DNA of 64,000 nucleotides from Desulfurivibrio alkaliphilus AHT 2 (GCF_000092205.1 NC_014216.1:1927742-1991741), one strand, 5' to 3'; shown: positions 8,378-17,888, counted from the stretch's first letter. Made by a program: numbers and translations. The notes: generated by a model not told the origin, from the sequence alone.

Positions 8378-10737
8378 TCGGAGGCTTTTAGGGCTGCTAC
8401 CAGATCAATCCGGTGCAGCAGGCGCCGCACAATCAATCCCGAAAGCAGCGCCGCCACCGCCACCACCAGGGCCGCCAGGGCATAGGTAGAGGTTTCCAGC
8501 ACCAGGGGCACCCGGTACAGATCCGAACGCAACCCCATGGTAAGATACCAGCAGAACAGGCGCCCGATCAACCAGCCCAGGGGAATTCCCAGCACGGTGA
8601 GCAGGGCAAGCTCCCCCAGCAAAATAAAATCGGTTTCCCGTTGCCGCAAACCCAGCACCCTTAAAGAGGCCAATTCCCGGCTGCGCTCGGAAAGGGCGAT
8701 TCGGGCACTATTATACACAATACCAAAGGCGATGCTGCCGGCCAACAAAGAGGTGATAAAACTGAAGGCCAGCACCGTTTCGGCCATGGTTTCCTGAAAG
8801 TTGATAATCGCCGCCAGCCGTTGGCTTACCCCCGCCACCACCGGACTTTCCCGCAAGCGGCGGTTGACCTCATCTTGATATTGCGGGTCCACCAGCAGCA
8901 AGGCGCCGCCAATCACCTCACCTTCGCCCAGGTAACGGTTCAAGGCAGCCATGTCCATATATGCCGCCACCCCGATATGTTCCTGCACCAATCCGGCCAC
9001 CGGCAGCTCCAGCACCCGCCGGCGCCCCTCCAGACTCTCTACCACTACCGGGTCGCCAACCTGCAGGGCCAGAATCTCCGCCAGATAGTCGGTCAGCACC
9101 ACTCCCTCGGGAGGCGGTTTAAGGACGGCCAGTTCGCGGTCCAATACCCGGCGCAAACGGCCATCTGTTTCCAGACCGTGGAGCACGGTACGAAAAGTGC
9201 GATGCTCGTGCCGCAGGCGCACCGGCACCGCCCGTTGCCCTTCCACCGCTGCCACCCCCGGCAGGCCCTGCAACTCGTACAACAACCGGCGGGGGGAGTT
9301 TTCATTGAAGGTTACCGCCAAGTCATAGCGCTGGGCCAGGCCGAATTCCACCCCCATCATGTAATCCGCCGCATCCTGCCAGAAGCTGCCCATCATCATG
9401 ATGGCACAGGCCAGGGCCACCCCGAAGATCGACAGCAGGGCCTTGCCGGGGCGGCGCTCAAAATTACGCAGGATCATCCTGGAAGGCTGATTCAGGAAAC
9501 GCTGCCAACCCAGACGTTCAATGAGCGTCGGCCGATAAACGGGAGGGGTTTCCGGGCGCATGGCCTCGGCGGGAGGCAGCCGCACCGCCCGCCGGACGGC
9601 CCCCAGGGTGCCCAGCAAAGCAGCCCCGAAGGTGACCGCGGCCCCCAGTAGCAGCACTTGCAAGCTCAGGCGATAATCAAGCCGGGGGAAGCGGAAAAAT
9701 TCGGCATACAGCACCGCCAGGGCCTCGCCCAGCCACTGACCGATGATGGTGCCCAGCAGCAGCCCGAAAAAAGTCATCAGCAGCACCAGTTGGCTGTAAT
9801 GCCAACCCACCTGCCAGTGACTGTAGCCAAAGGCCTTTAAAATGGCGATCTGCTCCCGCTGGGTGGCGATAAGGCGGGCCAGGACGACGTTGAGCAAAAA
9901 AGCGGCCACACTGAGGAAAATGGCGGGGAAAACCCGGGCCATCACCGCCAGTTGCTCCAGTTCGGCCTCCAGGTAGCTGTGTGATTGCTGATCATCACGC
10001 AGAATGGCCCCCACCCCCCCGTAAGGCGCCAGCAGGCGATCCAGTTCGGCGATCACCGCCTCCGGCCGGGCCTCCCGCTCCAGGGTCAGCACCACGCTGT
10101 TGAAGGCGCCGTCCAGGTCGAAGGCAGCTGCCAACTGCGAGCGGTTGAGCCAGAGAATACCATAGCGGAGATTGTCGGGATAAAGTTCGCCGGGCTTGAG
10201 CTGATAGATGTGTTCCGGGCTGCCGCCGATCCCACTGACCACCAGTTCCTGCAGGCGACCGTTAAGCACCGCCTGCAGGGGGTCGCCGGGCTTTAAGCCG
10301 TGGGCCTCGGCAAAGGCATCGCTGATCACCGCTTCGCGGCTGCCGGCGGCGGGCAGGGTACCCTGGCGCAGGAACAGGCGATTGAGCTGGGGTTGCGCCC
10401 CGTCGGGCAGGGAGATCAGGCGACCGCTGATGGGATCGGCGAAGTCCCCCACCATCAGGGTGGCACTGCTTTGCAGCCGGGTTTCCGCCAACTGCACCCC
10501 CTCAATGGCGGCCAACTCCGCCGCCAGTTCGTTGGGCGCCCTTTTCAGTTCGGCAAAGACCTCGGCGAAACGGTAATCCCGGTAGAAGGCCTCCCGGCTC
10601 AAACGCAGAGATTCCAACGAAGCCAGCGACATCAGCAAAGTCGCCAGCCCTCCGGCAATCACCACCGCGATGGCCAGGCTCTGCCCCCGCATCTGCCATA
10701 ACTCACGCCATAATTTGCGGTGCAGGGCTTTTCTCAC
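8374..10737 (-). CDS. ABC transporter permease with duplicated FtsX domains
   Basis: Inner-membrane permease of the FtsX/MacB superfamily, 787 residues. An N-terminal helix (about 17-40) precedes a large extracytoplasmic domain (about 45-265), then three helices of a first FtsX domain (about 270-385). A further helix near 440 leads a second periplasmic domain (about 465-655), and three C-terminal helices follow (about 665-775). This duplicated layout fits exporters that extrude lipids, lipoproteins or antimicrobial compounds rather than importers. Start is GTG 10737, preceded by GAGGGAAGG. It lies 51 bases downstream of the ATPase gene. The stop codon TAA is provided by the terminus of PE4. 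Confidence 0.88.
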   Translation of the reverse strand: MRKALHRKLWRELWQMRGQSLAIAVVIAGGLATLLMSLASLESLRLSREAFYRDYRFAEVFAELKRAPNELAAELAAIEGVQLAETRLQSSATLMVGDFADPISGRLISLPDGAQPQLNRLFLRQGTLPAAGSREAVISDAFAEAHGLKPGDPLQAVLNGRLQELVVSGIGGSPEHIYQLKPGELYPDNLRYGILWLNRSQLAAAFDLDGAFNSVVLTLEREARPEAVIAELDRLLAPYGGVGAILRDDQQSHSYLEAELEQLAVMARVFPAIFLSVAAFLLNVVLARLIATQREQIAILKAFGYSHWQVGWHYSQLVLLMTFFGLLLGTIIGQWLGEALAVLYAEFFRFPRLDYRLSLQVLLLGAAVTFGAALLGTLGAVRRAVRLPPAEAMRPETPPVYRPTLIERLGWQRFLNQPSRMILRNFERRPGKALLSIFGVALACAIMMMGSFWQDAADYMMGVEFGLAQRYDLAVTFNENSPRRLLYELQGLPGVAAVEGQRAVPVRLRHEHRTFRTVLHGLETDGRLRRVLDRELAVLKPPPEGVVLTDYLAEILALQVGDPVVVESLEGRRRVLELPVAGLVQEHIGVAAYMDMAALNRYLGEGEVIGGALLLVDPQYQDEVNRRLRESPVVAGVSQRLAAIINFQETMAETVLAFSFITSLLAGSIAFGIVYNSARIALSERSRELASLRVLGLRQRETDFILLGELALLTVLGIPLGWLIGRLFCWYLTMGLRSDLYRVPLVLETSTYALAALVVAVAALLSGLIVRRLLHRIDLVAALKASE

Positions 10738-10788
10738 AGGCCTTCCCTCATAGCTGCCAACTCCAACCGCGACCCGGCCGTTCCCCTT

Positions 10789-11508
10789 TTACCAATGCAG
10801 TTCGCTGGCGGGGCAGGGATTTTCGTTTATTTCAAGCTGGCTGATGCGGCCGTCGCTGACGTGGATAATGCGATGGGCCATGCGGGCGATATCGGCGTTG
10901 TGGGTGATCAGCACGGTGGTGGTCCCCACCTCGCGGTTGATCCGCTGCAATACCTCCAGCACCGCCACCCCGGTGGTGGAATCGAGGGCCCCGGTGGGTT
11001 CATCGCACAGCAGCACCCGGGGGCGCTTGGCGATGGCCCGGGCAATGGCCACCCGCTGCTGTTCACCACCGGAAAGCTGGGCCGGGAAATGATCCAGGCG
11101 CCCTTGCAGGCCCACCAGGCCCAGGGCTTCTTCCGGGCTTAAGGGGTCGGCGGCGATCTCGGTGACAATGGCCACGTTTTCGTAGGCGGTAAGACTGGGG
11201 ATCAGGTTATAGAATTGAAAGACAAAGCCCACCATCTCGCGGCGAAATTCGGTGAGTTCAGCCTCGCCGGCGGCGCCCAGGTCCCGGCCGCCGCAGACCA
11301 CGGTGCCGGCGGTGGGCCGATCCAGGCCGCCCAGAATATTGAGCAGAGTCGATTTGCCGCTGCCGGAGGGACCCAGCAGGACCACCAGCTCTCCCTGGTA
11401 AAGGTCCAGATCCACCCCGTCCAGGGCCCGCACCTCCACCTCCCCCATCCGGTAAACCTTGCACACCCCCCGGGCCTTAAAGACCACTTCTGCGGGCGGA
11501 GCGGTCAC
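10789..11508 (-). CDS. ABC transporter ATP-binding protein, MacB/LolD type
   Basis: Cytoplasmic ATPase that powers the adjacent FtsX-type permease. Visible motifs are Walker [10 protein letters not shown] near residue 46, the Q-loop [11 protein letters not shown], signature LSGGEQQR near 144, Walker [13 protein letters not shown] near 163, and the switch histidine in VLITHN. Length (239) is standard. The start is GTG 11508; a GAGGT motif that overlaps the stop codon of the aminotransferase gene lies eight bases upstream, so the two genes are probably translationally linked. It belongs with the permease and adaptor genes to the left. Confidence 0.93.
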   Translation of the reverse strand: MTAPPAEVVFKARGVCKVYRMGEVEVRALDGVDLDLYQGELVVLLGPSGSGKSTLLNILGGLDRPTAGTVVCGGRDLGAAGEAELTEFRREMVGFVFQFYNLIPSLTAYENVAIVTEIAADPLSPEEALGLVGLQGRLDHFPAQLSGGEQQRVAIARAIAKRPRVLLCDEPTGALDSTTGVAVLEVLQRINREVGTTTVLITHNADIARMAHRIIHVSDGRISQLEINENPCPASELHW

Positions 11509-11519
11509 CGGGGTCGACC

Positions 11520-12824
11520 TCAGGAAGCCAGATAGCGGCGGATGGAGTCGGCCATGGTCTGGCAGATCATCCGGAAGCGATCCTCGTCGCGCTCCAGCAG
11601 GGTGGTGCGGAACCCCTGGTGTTCGGTGGCAAAGGAACTGAGCGGTACCACGCAGATACCGGTGGAGCCCAGCAGGTAGTAGACAAAGCGCTTGTCCGGC
11701 GAGGTCCCGGGCTGGCTGACCAGGGCCTCCACGTGGTTTTTCACCTCGACATTGTCAATGGGCAGGGTCTGCTTGTGGTTCAGCGCTCCAGGCGCAAAGG
11801 CCACGCTCATGTAGAAGGCGCCGTTGGTCCGGTTGACAATCAGGCCATCCACCTCCTTGAGGATATCGTAGGCGATATTGGAGGCCTTTTCATAGCGGCG
11901 CACCCGCTCTTCAAGATAACCGTTGTACTCCGGGTGGCTGACAATGGCCGGCAGGACCATCTGGGGCAGGGTGGTGGAGCAGACCTCCACCATCTTGGCG
12001 TTGAGAATCGAGGCCACGTACTTCTGGAACATGGGATCCTGGTCGGCATTATAGACCTCGATCCAGCCGCAGCGCGACCCCGGCCAGGGCATCTCTTTTG
12101 AAATCCCGCGCATATTGATGGCCGGCACATCGCCGATCACCTCGCACAGGGGGCGAGTCTTCTGGCCATTGTAGACAATACGCTGATAGACCTCGTCGCA
12201 GATAATAAAGAGGTCGTACTTGCGGGCCAGGGCCACGATCCCGCGCAGGATTTCCTCGGGGTAGACCGCCCCGGTGGGGTTGTCGGGATTGATCAACAGA
12301 ATGGCCGCCACCGCCGGGTTGTACTTGATCCGCTTTTCCAGGTCGTCCAGATCGGGAAACCAGTGGTTGTGGGGATCCAGCCGGTAGGAAACGGGCCGGT
12401 CACCGGCATGGGCCGCCTCACCGGAGGAGTGGGTGGTGTAGCTGGGGGTCGGCACCACCACCCGAGCAGTGCGGCGCAGCAGGCCGTAGACCTTGCTGAT
12501 GGCATCGCCCAGGCCGTTGAAAAAGATGATGTCGTCGGGACCGATCTTGACCCCACCGTGGCGGTTGACCTCGGCGGCGAGGAATTCACGGGTGGACAGA
12601 ATGCCACGGGTGGGGCAGTAGCCATAGCTGGCGTTTTCCATGGCATACTCGGCCACCACCTTTTTCATCCAGTGGGGGATCTCCTCGCCCTTGGCCACCG
12701 GATCACCGATATTTTCCCAGTAGGTCTTGATCCCCAGCTTCTGGAGCTTCTCACCCACCGCCACGATATTACGAATTTCATAGGTGAGTTCACCGGCGCC
12801 AATATGCACAATGTCGGTACGCAT
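11520..12824 (-). CDS. PLP-dependent aminotransferase, class I/II
   Basis: Fold-type I aminotransferase, 434 residues. Typical signatures are [12 protein letters not shown] (substrate/PLP contact), [12 protein letters not shown] (Asp to the PLP ring nitrogen), and the Schiff-base Lys in [15 protein letters not shown] near residue 242. It resembles the aspartate/alanine aminotransferase clade used by anaerobes; the exact amino-donor is uncertain. The frame extends to 12944, but ATG 12824 (MRTDIVHIG) is preferred, with AAGGA about 11 bases before it and the conserved domain starting soon after. It leads the ABC exporter genes, with 11 bases to the ATPase gene. A functional link to export is not evident. 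Confidence 0.88.
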   Translation of the reverse strand: MRTDIVHIGAGELTYEIRNIVAVGEKLQKLGIKTYWENIGDPVAKGEEIPHWMKKVVAEYAMENASYGYCPTRGILSTREFLAAEVNRHGGVKIGPDDIIFFNGLGDAISKVYGLLRRTARVVVPTPSYTTHSSGEAAHAGDRPVSYRLDPHNHWFPDLDDLEKRIKYNPAVAAILLINPDNPTGAVYPEEILRGIVALARKYDLFIICDEVYQRIVYNGQKTRPLCEVIGDVPAINMRGISKEMPWPGSRCGWIEVYNADQDPMFQKYVASILNAKMVEVCSTTLPQMVLPAIVSHPEYNGYLEERVRRYEKASNIAYDILKEVDGLIVNRTNGAFYMSVAFAPGALNHKQTLPIDNVEVKNHVEALVSQPGTSPDKRFVYYLLGSTGICVVPLSSFATEHQGFRTTLLERDEDRFRMICQTMADSIRRYLAS

Positions 12825-12932
12825 GCCCTGGTAGTCCTTCCTGCCTGAATTGTTTTTAAATAAGCTTGCCTTGCTTTGCTTGATCGTAACCGTTCCCACC
12901 AGCCCCCGCAACCGTTCAATTGCCGCCGAGCC

Positions 12933-12975
12933 GTAACTGATCACGGGATACCCCCGCGTGACGATCTTCCAAGGA
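12933..12975 (+). repeat. Companion module A, copy 2, beside PE5
   Basis: Almost identical to the stretch at 2910, starting GTAACTGATCACGGGATACC and ending TTCCAAGGA, with one C fewer in the C-run. It abuts PE5 exactly as copy 1 abuts PE1, so module and palindrome appear to have travelled or been duplicated as a unit. Confidence 0.75.
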
Positions 12976-13085
12976 GTAAGCGGTCACGGGGTGCCCCAGA
13001 TTGCGGCAAGCAGACCGGCGCAGCGTACACCGGGTACTCAAGCCGGGCTGATCGCCGCAAGGTGGGGTGCCCCGTGATCGCTTAC
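12976..13085 (+). repeat. Palindromic 3'-end element PE5
   Basis: A 110-base copy nearly identical to PE1: outer arms GTAAGCGGTCACGGGG and CCCCGTGATCGCTTAC with one G-T pair, inner TTGCGGC and GCCGCAA, apex GTAC-N5-GTAC. Its right end is nine bases past the stop of the leftward citrate synthase gene, and it lies upstream of the aminotransferase gene. Confidence 0.92.
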
Positions 13086-13094
13086 GCCGCAGCT

Positions 13095-14396
13095 TTACCG
13101 TTGGTCGATGGGAACGAAGGGGCGACTCAAGGGCCCGACATAAACCTGGCGGGGGCGGCTGATCCGCCAGGCCGGGTCATCCCACATCTCCTTCCAGTGA
13201 GCAATCCAGCCGGGCAACCGACCCAGGGCGAACATTACGGTAAACATGCTGGTGGGAATGCCGATGGCCCGGTAGATGATGCCGGAGTAAAAATCCACAT
13301 TGGGGTAAAGGTTGCGCTCGACAAAGTAGTCATCCTTCAGGGCCACCTCTTCCAGTTCCTTGGCCAGATCCAGCAGGGGGTCGGAAAACTTCAGATCTTC
13401 CAGCACCTCGTCGCAGGCCTGCTTGATGATCCGGCAGCGGGGATCGTAGGTCTTGTAAACCCGGTGGCCGAAGCCGGCCAGCCGGAAGGGGTCCTTGGGA
13501 TCTTTGGCGCGTTCCACGTACTGGCGGTAATCGCCGCCGCTTTCGTGAATGCTCTCCAGCATCTCCATCACCGCCTGGTTGGCCCCGCCGTGCAACGGCC
13601 CCCAGAGGGCGCTGATGCCGGCTGAAACCGAGGCATAAAGGTTAACCCGGGCACTGCCCACCATCCGCACCGTGGAGGTGGAGCAGTTCTGCTCGTGGTC
13701 CCCGTGCAGGATCAACAGCTTGTTCAGGGCCGCCACCACCTTGTGGTTGATCTCGTAGGGCCGCACCGGTGAGTCGAACATCATGTTGAGAAAGTTGGCG
13801 CAGTAGGAAAGATCATGCCGGGGGTAAACCACCGGATGCCCCAGGGATTTTTTGTAGGAAAAAGCGGCAATGGTACGCACCTTGGAGACCAGCCGGGCGG
13901 ACATCCGGTCGATGTTCTCCAGCGGATTTTCGGTCATCTCCGGGTAAAAGCTGCACAGCGAGTTAACCATGGAGGAGAGAATCGCCATGGGGGGGCTCTT
14001 GGGCGGGTAACTGTCGAAAAAGCGGATCATGTCCTCGTGGATCATGGCGAAATCGTTGAGCATCTGGCTGAACTCGTTGAGCTCGTCGCGGGTGGGCAGG
14101 CTACCGTGATCCAACAGGTAAGCCACCTCGACAAAGGTGCAGTTCTCCGCCAGCTCGGCAATATCATAACCGCGATAGCTCAGCACGCCACGCTCGCCAT
14201 CGAGGTAGGTGATGTTGCTGATGCAGGAGCCGGTATTGGCATAGCCGCTGTCGAAGGCAACATATCCGGTTTGGGCCCGCAGGGAGCGAATGTCGATGGC
14301 CTTTTCCCCTTCGGTGCCGACAATCACCGGCAGCTCATGGACTTTCCCGTCGATTTTCAGTTCGGCTTTCTCGCCGGTATAATAGTTATGTGGCAT
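13095..14396 (-). CDS. gltA: Citrate synthase (type II)
   Basis: Condenses acetyl-CoA and oxaloacetate to citrate, in the cytoplasm; in an anaerobe this serves 2-oxoglutarate synthesis or acetate oxidation. The 433-residue length and N-terminal beta-rich segment (LKIDGKVHELPVI) mark the hexameric type II form of Gram-negatives. Active-site elements are SISALWGPLHGGANQAV (His near 265), GFGHRVYK (His near 306), and NVDFYSG (Asp near 367). ATG 14396 has AAAGGA nine bases upstream. A good sigma-70-like promoter precedes it. The gene is divergent from thiE. Confidence 0.96.
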   Translation of the reverse strand: MPHNYYTGEKAELKIDGKVHELPVIVGTEGEKAIDIRSLRAQTGYVAFDSGYANTGSCISNITYLDGERGVLSYRGYDIAELAENCTFVEVAYLLDHGSLPTRDELNEFSQMLNDFAMIHEDMIRFFDSYPPKSPPMAILSSMVNSLCSFYPEMTENPLENIDRMSARLVSKVRTIAAFSYKKSLGHPVVYPRHDLSYCANFLNMMFDSPVRPYEINHKVVAALNKLLILHGDHEQNCSTSTVRMVGSARVNLYASVSAGISALWGPLHGGANQAVMEMLESIHESGGDYRQYVERAKDPKDPFRLAGFGHRVYKTYDPRCRIIKQACDEVLEDLKFSDPLLDLAKELEEVALKDDYFVERNLYPNVDFYSGIIYRAIGIPTSMFTVMFALGRLPGWIAHWKEMWDDPAWRISRPRQVYVGPLSRPFVPIDQR

Positions 14397-14432
14397 AACT
14401 TAAATTCCTTTGTATGGTTAACAGAATCCGTT

Positions 14433-14461
14433 ATTTTAACGTCGCCGACGGCAGTTTTCAA
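14433..14461 (-). promoter_or_regulatory. Predicted sigma-70-type promoter of gltA
   Basis: On the minus strand, TTGAAA (14461-14456) is separated by 17 bases from TAAAAT (14438-14433), about 37 bases before the gltA start. Both hexamers are one base from consensus. Confidence 0.6.
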
Positions 14462-14495
14462 GCTGAAAGCCGACACTTTGACATCAGGAGATTTT

Positions 14496-15140
14496 ATGAG
14501 CACTTACCAGCAGCGATTGCAAAAGTTTATCGAGGAAGCAACCCTCTACCCGGTTTCTTGTGAGAAACTGGCCATGGGACGCAGTGACCGCCAGTGGCTG
14601 GAGGCGGTGCTGGCGGCCGGGGTCAAGATCGTGCAGTTGCGCGACAAGGAGGCCGACGGCCGTACCCTGCTGGGCAAGGCCAGGATGTTCCGGGAACTCA
14701 CCCGGGCCGCCGGAGCCCTGTTGATCGTCAACGACCGCCTGGATGTCGCCCTGCTGAGCGAAGCCGATGGAGTTCATCTGGGCAACGACGATCTGCCCTG
14801 CGAGGAGGTGCGCCGCTATGCGCCGGAGCTGCTCATCGGAGTTTCCTGCAACCGGGAGGAAGAGGCCGCCAGCGCCGAAGCGCGTGGTGCTTCCTACTAC
14901 AACATCGGCCCGCTCTTTCCCACCGGCACCAAGGAAGAACCCCGCGAGGTGCTGGGCATTGATGCCATCGCCCGCTTCTCGCGCCACTCCCCGCTGCCCT
15001 TCACGGTCATGGGCGGCATCAAAAAGCATCACCTGCCGGACTTGCTGGCCGCCGGGGTAAAAAGACCGGCGGTGGTCACCGCCCTGACCCAGGCCGCCGA
15101 CATCTCCGCCGAAGCAAAAGAGTGGCTGAGCTACTTGTAA
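14496..15140 (+). CDS. thiE: Thiamine phosphate synthase
   Basis: Couples HMP pyrophosphate with the thiazole phosphate to make thiamine phosphate. Conserved family segments are VQLRDKEADG, VNDRLDVALLSEADGVHLG (pyrophosphate/Mg site), YNIGPLFPTGTKEE, TVMGGIKKHHL, and VVTALTQAADI. The 214-residue length is normal. The frame is open far upstream, but ATG 14496 is preferred because AGGAG lies six bases before it and the family begins there. No other thiamine gene is near. The stop codon TAA lies in companion module B. Confidence 0.92.
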   Translation: MSTYQQRLQKFIEEATLYPVSCEKLAMGRSDRQWLEAVLAAGVKIVQLRDKEADGRTLLGKARMFRELTRAAGALLIVNDRLDVALLSEADGVHLGNDDLPCEEVRRYAPELLIGVSCNREEEAASAEARGASYYNIGPLFPTGTKEEPREVLGIDAIARFSRHSPLPFTVMGGIKKHHLPDLLAAGVKRPAVVTALTQAADISAEAKEWLSYL

Positions 15141-15179
15141 CCGTTCACCAAGGGTACTAAACTGCCGGTTTAACGGGCC
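15137..15179 (+). repeat. Companion module B, copy beside PE6
   Basis: 43 bases beginning GTAACCGTTCACCA and containing CCGGTTTAACGGGCC, directly abutting PE6. Its GTAA supplies the TAA stop of thiE, so the module, like the palindromes, can sit exactly on a gene end. Confidence 0.78.
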
Positions 15180-15286
15180 GTAAGCGAACAGCCGTGCCGC
15201 AGGTTCGGGCAAGCAGCCAGGCGCCGCGTACCCCTGTACGTAAGCCTGGCTGATCGCCCGAAGATGCGGTGCGGCTGTTCGCTTAC
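15180..15286 (+). repeat. Palindromic 3'-end element PE6
   Basis: A 107-base copy with perfect outer arms GTAAGCGAACAGCCG and CGGCTGTTCGCTTAC, inner arms GGTTCGGGC and GCCCGAA, a middle stem GCCAGGC/GCCTGGC and apex GTAC-N4-GTAC. The right end lies two bases from the TAG stop of leftward hflC. Convergent gene gap. Confidence 0.93.
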
Positions 15287-15288
15287 AG

Positions 15289-16221
15289 CTACTTGATGGT
15301 TTCCAGGTAGCGGTAGATCGGCGACTCGGTGGTCAGGACCAGGCGGGTGTTGCCCGCCAGGGTCTGCTGGTAGGTCTCCAGGGTTTTATAGAAACGGTAA
15401 AACTCCGGATCCCGGCTGTAGGCCTCGGCATAGATCCGGGCCGCTTCGGCGTCGGCCTCACCGCGCAGGGTCTGGGCCTCGCGGGAGGCGTTGGAGCGGA
15501 TCTCCATCAGGTCGCGCTCCATCTTACCCAGGATCTCGGCCTTGCTGCCCTCACCCCGGGAGCGCAGGTCGGCGGCGATTCTTTTACGCTCGGAGATCAT
15601 CCGGTCAAAGACCCGGCGCTGCACGGTATCGATGTAGTTGACCCGGCGCAGCATCACGTCCACCAGCTCGATGCCGTACTGGGCCACCACCTCGGCAGCC
15701 CGCTCGTGGATCATGTTGGTGATCACGTCCCGCCCCAAAGAGACATGCTCGATCTCCGCCGGCTCCAGCATACTTACCCGCATGGTGTGCGGCTCCCAGT
15801 CGGAGCTGCGAATAAATTCCACCAGGTTGTTCTGGTTGACGAAGTCGCGCACCGTACCGTCGATAATCGCATCCAGCACGTTTAACGCCTGGGTTTCGTT
15901 ATGCACCGACTGCATGAACTGCAGGGGGTCTTTGATCCGCCAGCGGGCGGTGGCGTCGATATGGACAAAGGTTTTGTCGCGGGTGGGAATCTGGTTGGGG
16001 TCCCCGTCCCAGGTGAGGATCCGTTTGTCGAAATAGGTCACATCCTGGACGAAGGGGAGCTTGAACTGCAAGCCGGCCTCGGTGACCGGCTCGCCCACCG
16101 GGCGACCGAACTGGGTAACCACCGCCTGCCGGTCCTCGGGCAACACATAAATCCCGTTGGCCACCACCAGGCCCAGAACGACGATAACTGCAATCAGGGC
16201 GATACGAACTATATTTTTCAC
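15289..16221 (-). CDS. hflC: HflC, prohibitin-family regulator of FtsH protease
   Basis: Membrane-anchored SPFH-domain protein that, with HflK, forms a cage around the FtsH protease. An N-terminal transmembrane helix (about residues 5-24) and SPFH core beginning VLPEDRQAVVTQFGRP are followed by an Ala/Glu/Arg-rich helix (ASREAQTLRGEADAEAARI) and the conserved YSRDPEFYRFYKTLETYQ region. Length 310 is typical. It lies 38 bases downstream of hflK, so it forms an operon with it. Confidence 0.95.
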   Translation of the reverse strand: MKNIVRIALIAVIVVLGLVVANGIYVLPEDRQAVVTQFGRPVGEPVTEAGLQFKLPFVQDVTYFDKRILTWDGDPNQIPTRDKTFVHIDATARWRIKDPLQFMQSVHNETQALNVLDAIIDGTVRDFVNQNNLVEFIRSSDWEPHTMRVSMLEPAEIEHVSLGRDVITNMIHERAAEVVAQYGIELVDVMLRRVNYIDTVQRRVFDRMISERKRIAADLRSRGEGSKAEILGKMERDLMEIRSNASREAQTLRGEADAEAARIYAEAYSRDPEFYRFYKTLETYQQTLAGNTRLVLTTESPIYRYLETIK

Positions 16222-16259
16222 GAAAGCCTCCGCTTTAGCTTAACCGTTTTCTTTGCCGC

Positions 16260-17354
16260 TCAGTTGCCGACCTTAGCGCCGCCGCCCAGATTGAGCAGGG
16301 GCAGCAGGGATTTTTGTTCCCGGTCGATGACCACCACCTCTTCCACCTGGGGCAGCACCTCTCGCATGGTTTCAAGGTAGAGCCGCTGGCGGGTAACTTC
16401 AGGGGCCCGAGCGTATTCATCGAGCAGGGAGGTAAAGCGGGCGGTCTGCCCCACGGCCTCGTTGACCCGTTCCACCTTGTAACCGTGGGCCTCTTCCACC
16501 ATCCGGCGGGCATCACCCCGGGCCCGGGGAACTTCGCGGTTATAAATCTCTTCGGCCTCGTTGATCAACCGCTGCATGTCCTGATCGGCCTCGTTGACCT
16601 CGTTGAAGGCGGGCTTGACCGGCTCCGGCGGGTTGACGTCCTGCAACTGCACGGTGATGACCTGGATCCCGCTTTCGTAACGATTCAGGGTTTCCTGCAG
16701 TTCCCGGGCCATGGCGTCGGCCAGGATGGCCCGGCCGTCGAGCACCGCGTCAAAGTCCATGTTGCCCACCAGGCGGCGCAGGGTCATCTCGCTGACATCG
16801 CGGACGGCCGGGGAAATATCACGCACCCGGAAGAGGAAATGGTAAGGGTCGGAAACCCGGTACTGGACCACCCACTCCATGTCGATGACATTACGGTCAC
16901 TGGTGAGCATCAACGACTCCCGGGTGTAGCCTTCCTTCTGGTACTGGGTACGATCGGCCACCCGGCGGGTGCGGAACCCGAACTGCTCTTTCCGCACCGA
17001 TTCCATGTCCACCTTGTGCACCACATCCACCAAGGGAATCTTGAAGTTCAAGCCAGGCAGGGTGGTGGCGTAATAAGCACCCAGACGCAGCACCACCCCC
17101 TGCTCGCCGGGCCGGATGGTGTAGAATGATGAAGCCAGCAGAAAGACCACCAGGATCATCCCGATCACCCCGGCGATCAGGCCGGGGTTGAAGCCGGGGG
17201 TCCGGGAACCGTCGGAGCCTCGATCACCGCCGCCCCCCTGGCCACCGCCTTCAAAAAAATTTTTAATCTTCTGCACCAAAGCCGCCAGCTGCTCTTCCGG
17301 CGACTGACCGCCCTTGCGCTGACCCCAAGGGGGTTGCTGATTGTCCCATGCCAT
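16260..17354 (-). CDS. hflK: HflK, prohibitin-family regulator of FtsH protease
   Basis: Partner of HflC. The cytoplasmic N-terminus begins MAWDNQQPPWGQR and continues with a Gly-rich stretch (about residues 40-60). One membrane helix follows (about 63-83), then the SPFH domain (TIRPGEQGVVLRLGAY through VQLQDVNPPEPVKPAFNEV) and a helical C-terminal part with PRARGDARRMVEEAHGYK. These features are diagnostic of HflK. It is the first gene of the hflK-hflC operon; upstream (to the right) lie a strong hairpin, PE7 and the tRNA-Leu gene. Confidence 0.95.
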   Translation of the reverse strand: MAWDNQQPPWGQRKGGQSPEEQLAALVQKIKNFFEGGGQGGGGDRGSDGSRTPGFNPGLIAGVIGMILVVFLLASSFYTIRPGEQGVVLRLGAYYATTLPGLNFKIPLVDVVHKVDMESVRKEQFGFRTRRVADRTQYQKEGYTRESLMLTSDRNVIDMEWVVQYRVSDPYHFLFRVRDISPAVRDVSEMTLRRLVGNMDFDAVLDGRAILADAMARELQETLNRYESGIQVITVQLQDVNPPEPVKPAFNEVNEADQDMQRLINEAEEIYNREVPRARGDARRMVEEAHGYKVERVNEAVGQTARFTSLLDEYARAPEVTRQRLYLETMREVLPQVEEVVVIDREQKSLLPLLNLGGGAKVGN

Positions 17355-17467
17355 AAAAGCCGTCCTTTTAAAAATCCGGTTTAACTGGTAGTCGGTAACT
17401 AAATCAAAACTGCCGCAAGCTGCTAGTTTGCCTTATTTCACCGAACGCTTCAACCCTTATTTGCCGA

Positions 17468-17503
17468 CAAGCCTCCCGGGTCGCTTCCACCCCGGGAGGC
17501 TTG
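17468..17503. terminator. Strong GC-rich inverted repeat upstream of hflK
   Basis: CAAGCCTCCCGGG and CCCGGGAGGCTTG form a perfect 13-base stem around a 10-base loop. There is no T-run on the hflK side. It could be a terminator of transcription coming from the tRNA side or an unrelated hairpin; it is not a copy of the palindromic family. Confidence 0.4.
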
Positions 17504-17545
17504 CAACCGCCAACCATGACCAAGAAGCTGCTGAATCAAAAGGCC

Positions 17546-17653
17546 GTAAACGTTCAGCAGTGCCGCAGGTTCGGGCAAGCAGCCAGGCGCAGCGTACCCC
17601 CTGTACGTAAGCCTGGCTGATCGCCCGAACCTGCGGCACTGCTGAACGTTTAC
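17546..17653 (+). repeat. Palindromic 3'-end element PE7
   Basis: A 108-base copy with perfect outer arms GTAAACGTTCAGCAG and CTGCTGAACGTTTAC and longer inner complementarity (GCCGCAGGTTCGGGC against GCCCGAACCTGCGGC, fully paired here). It is downstream of tRNA-Leu, beyond the tRNA terminator, in sense orientation for that RNA gene, and upstream of hflK. Confidence 0.93.
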
Positions 17654-17738
17654 GGAGGCTTGGCTTGACTTTTTGCCGGAAGCTCATTAGAAAGCGCTCA
17701 CCCGGCACCGGCCCGGCAAACCCTGCCGCAGGGGCCAC

Positions 17739-17772
17739 AAAAAAAGCGCAACCCCGAAGGATTGCGCTTTTA
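17739..17772 (-). terminator. Rho-independent terminator of tRNA-Leu
   Basis: On the minus strand GCGCAA and TTGCGC form a stem around a loop containing CCTTCGGGG, followed by a run of seven T. It lies about ten bases past the tRNA 3' end. Confidence 0.8.
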
Positions 17773-17781
17773 TCGTCTTGC

Positions 17782-17868
17782 TGGTGCCGAAGGGGAGACT
17801 CGAACTCCCACGGGGGAACCCCCACTAGACCCTGAACCTAGCGCGTCTACCAATTCCGCCACTTCGGC
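17782..17868 (-). tRNA. tRNA-Leu (anticodon CAG)
   Basis: The 87-base minus-strand RNA starts GCCGAAGTGGCGGAATTGG and ends CTTCGGCACCA, with an encoded CCA tail. The seven-base acceptor stem GCCGAAG/CTTCGGC pairs, the D-arm GGTAGACGC is that of leucine tRNAs, the anticodon loop is TTCAGGG giving CAG, and a long class II variable arm (GTGGGGGTTCCCCCGT) is present with GTTCGAGTC in the T-arm. A near-consensus promoter and a terminator bracket it. Confidence 0.97.
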
Positions 17869-17888
17869 AGCACCGTTGAAGAGGCGAT

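Larger units (their letters stand above)
17355..17781. other. Gene-free gap between hflK and tRNA-Leu
   Basis: The 427 bases contain the presumed hflK leader, a strong inverted repeat (17468-17503), PE7 (17546-17653), and the tRNA terminator (17739-17772). The remaining stretch (17654-17738) shows no convincing coding frame. Confidence 0.75.

Noticed and set aside
13815-14495. N-terminal extension of thiE
   Set aside because: The frame is open, but it is antisense to gltA and crosses its promoter; a proper AGGAG and the family start are at 14496.
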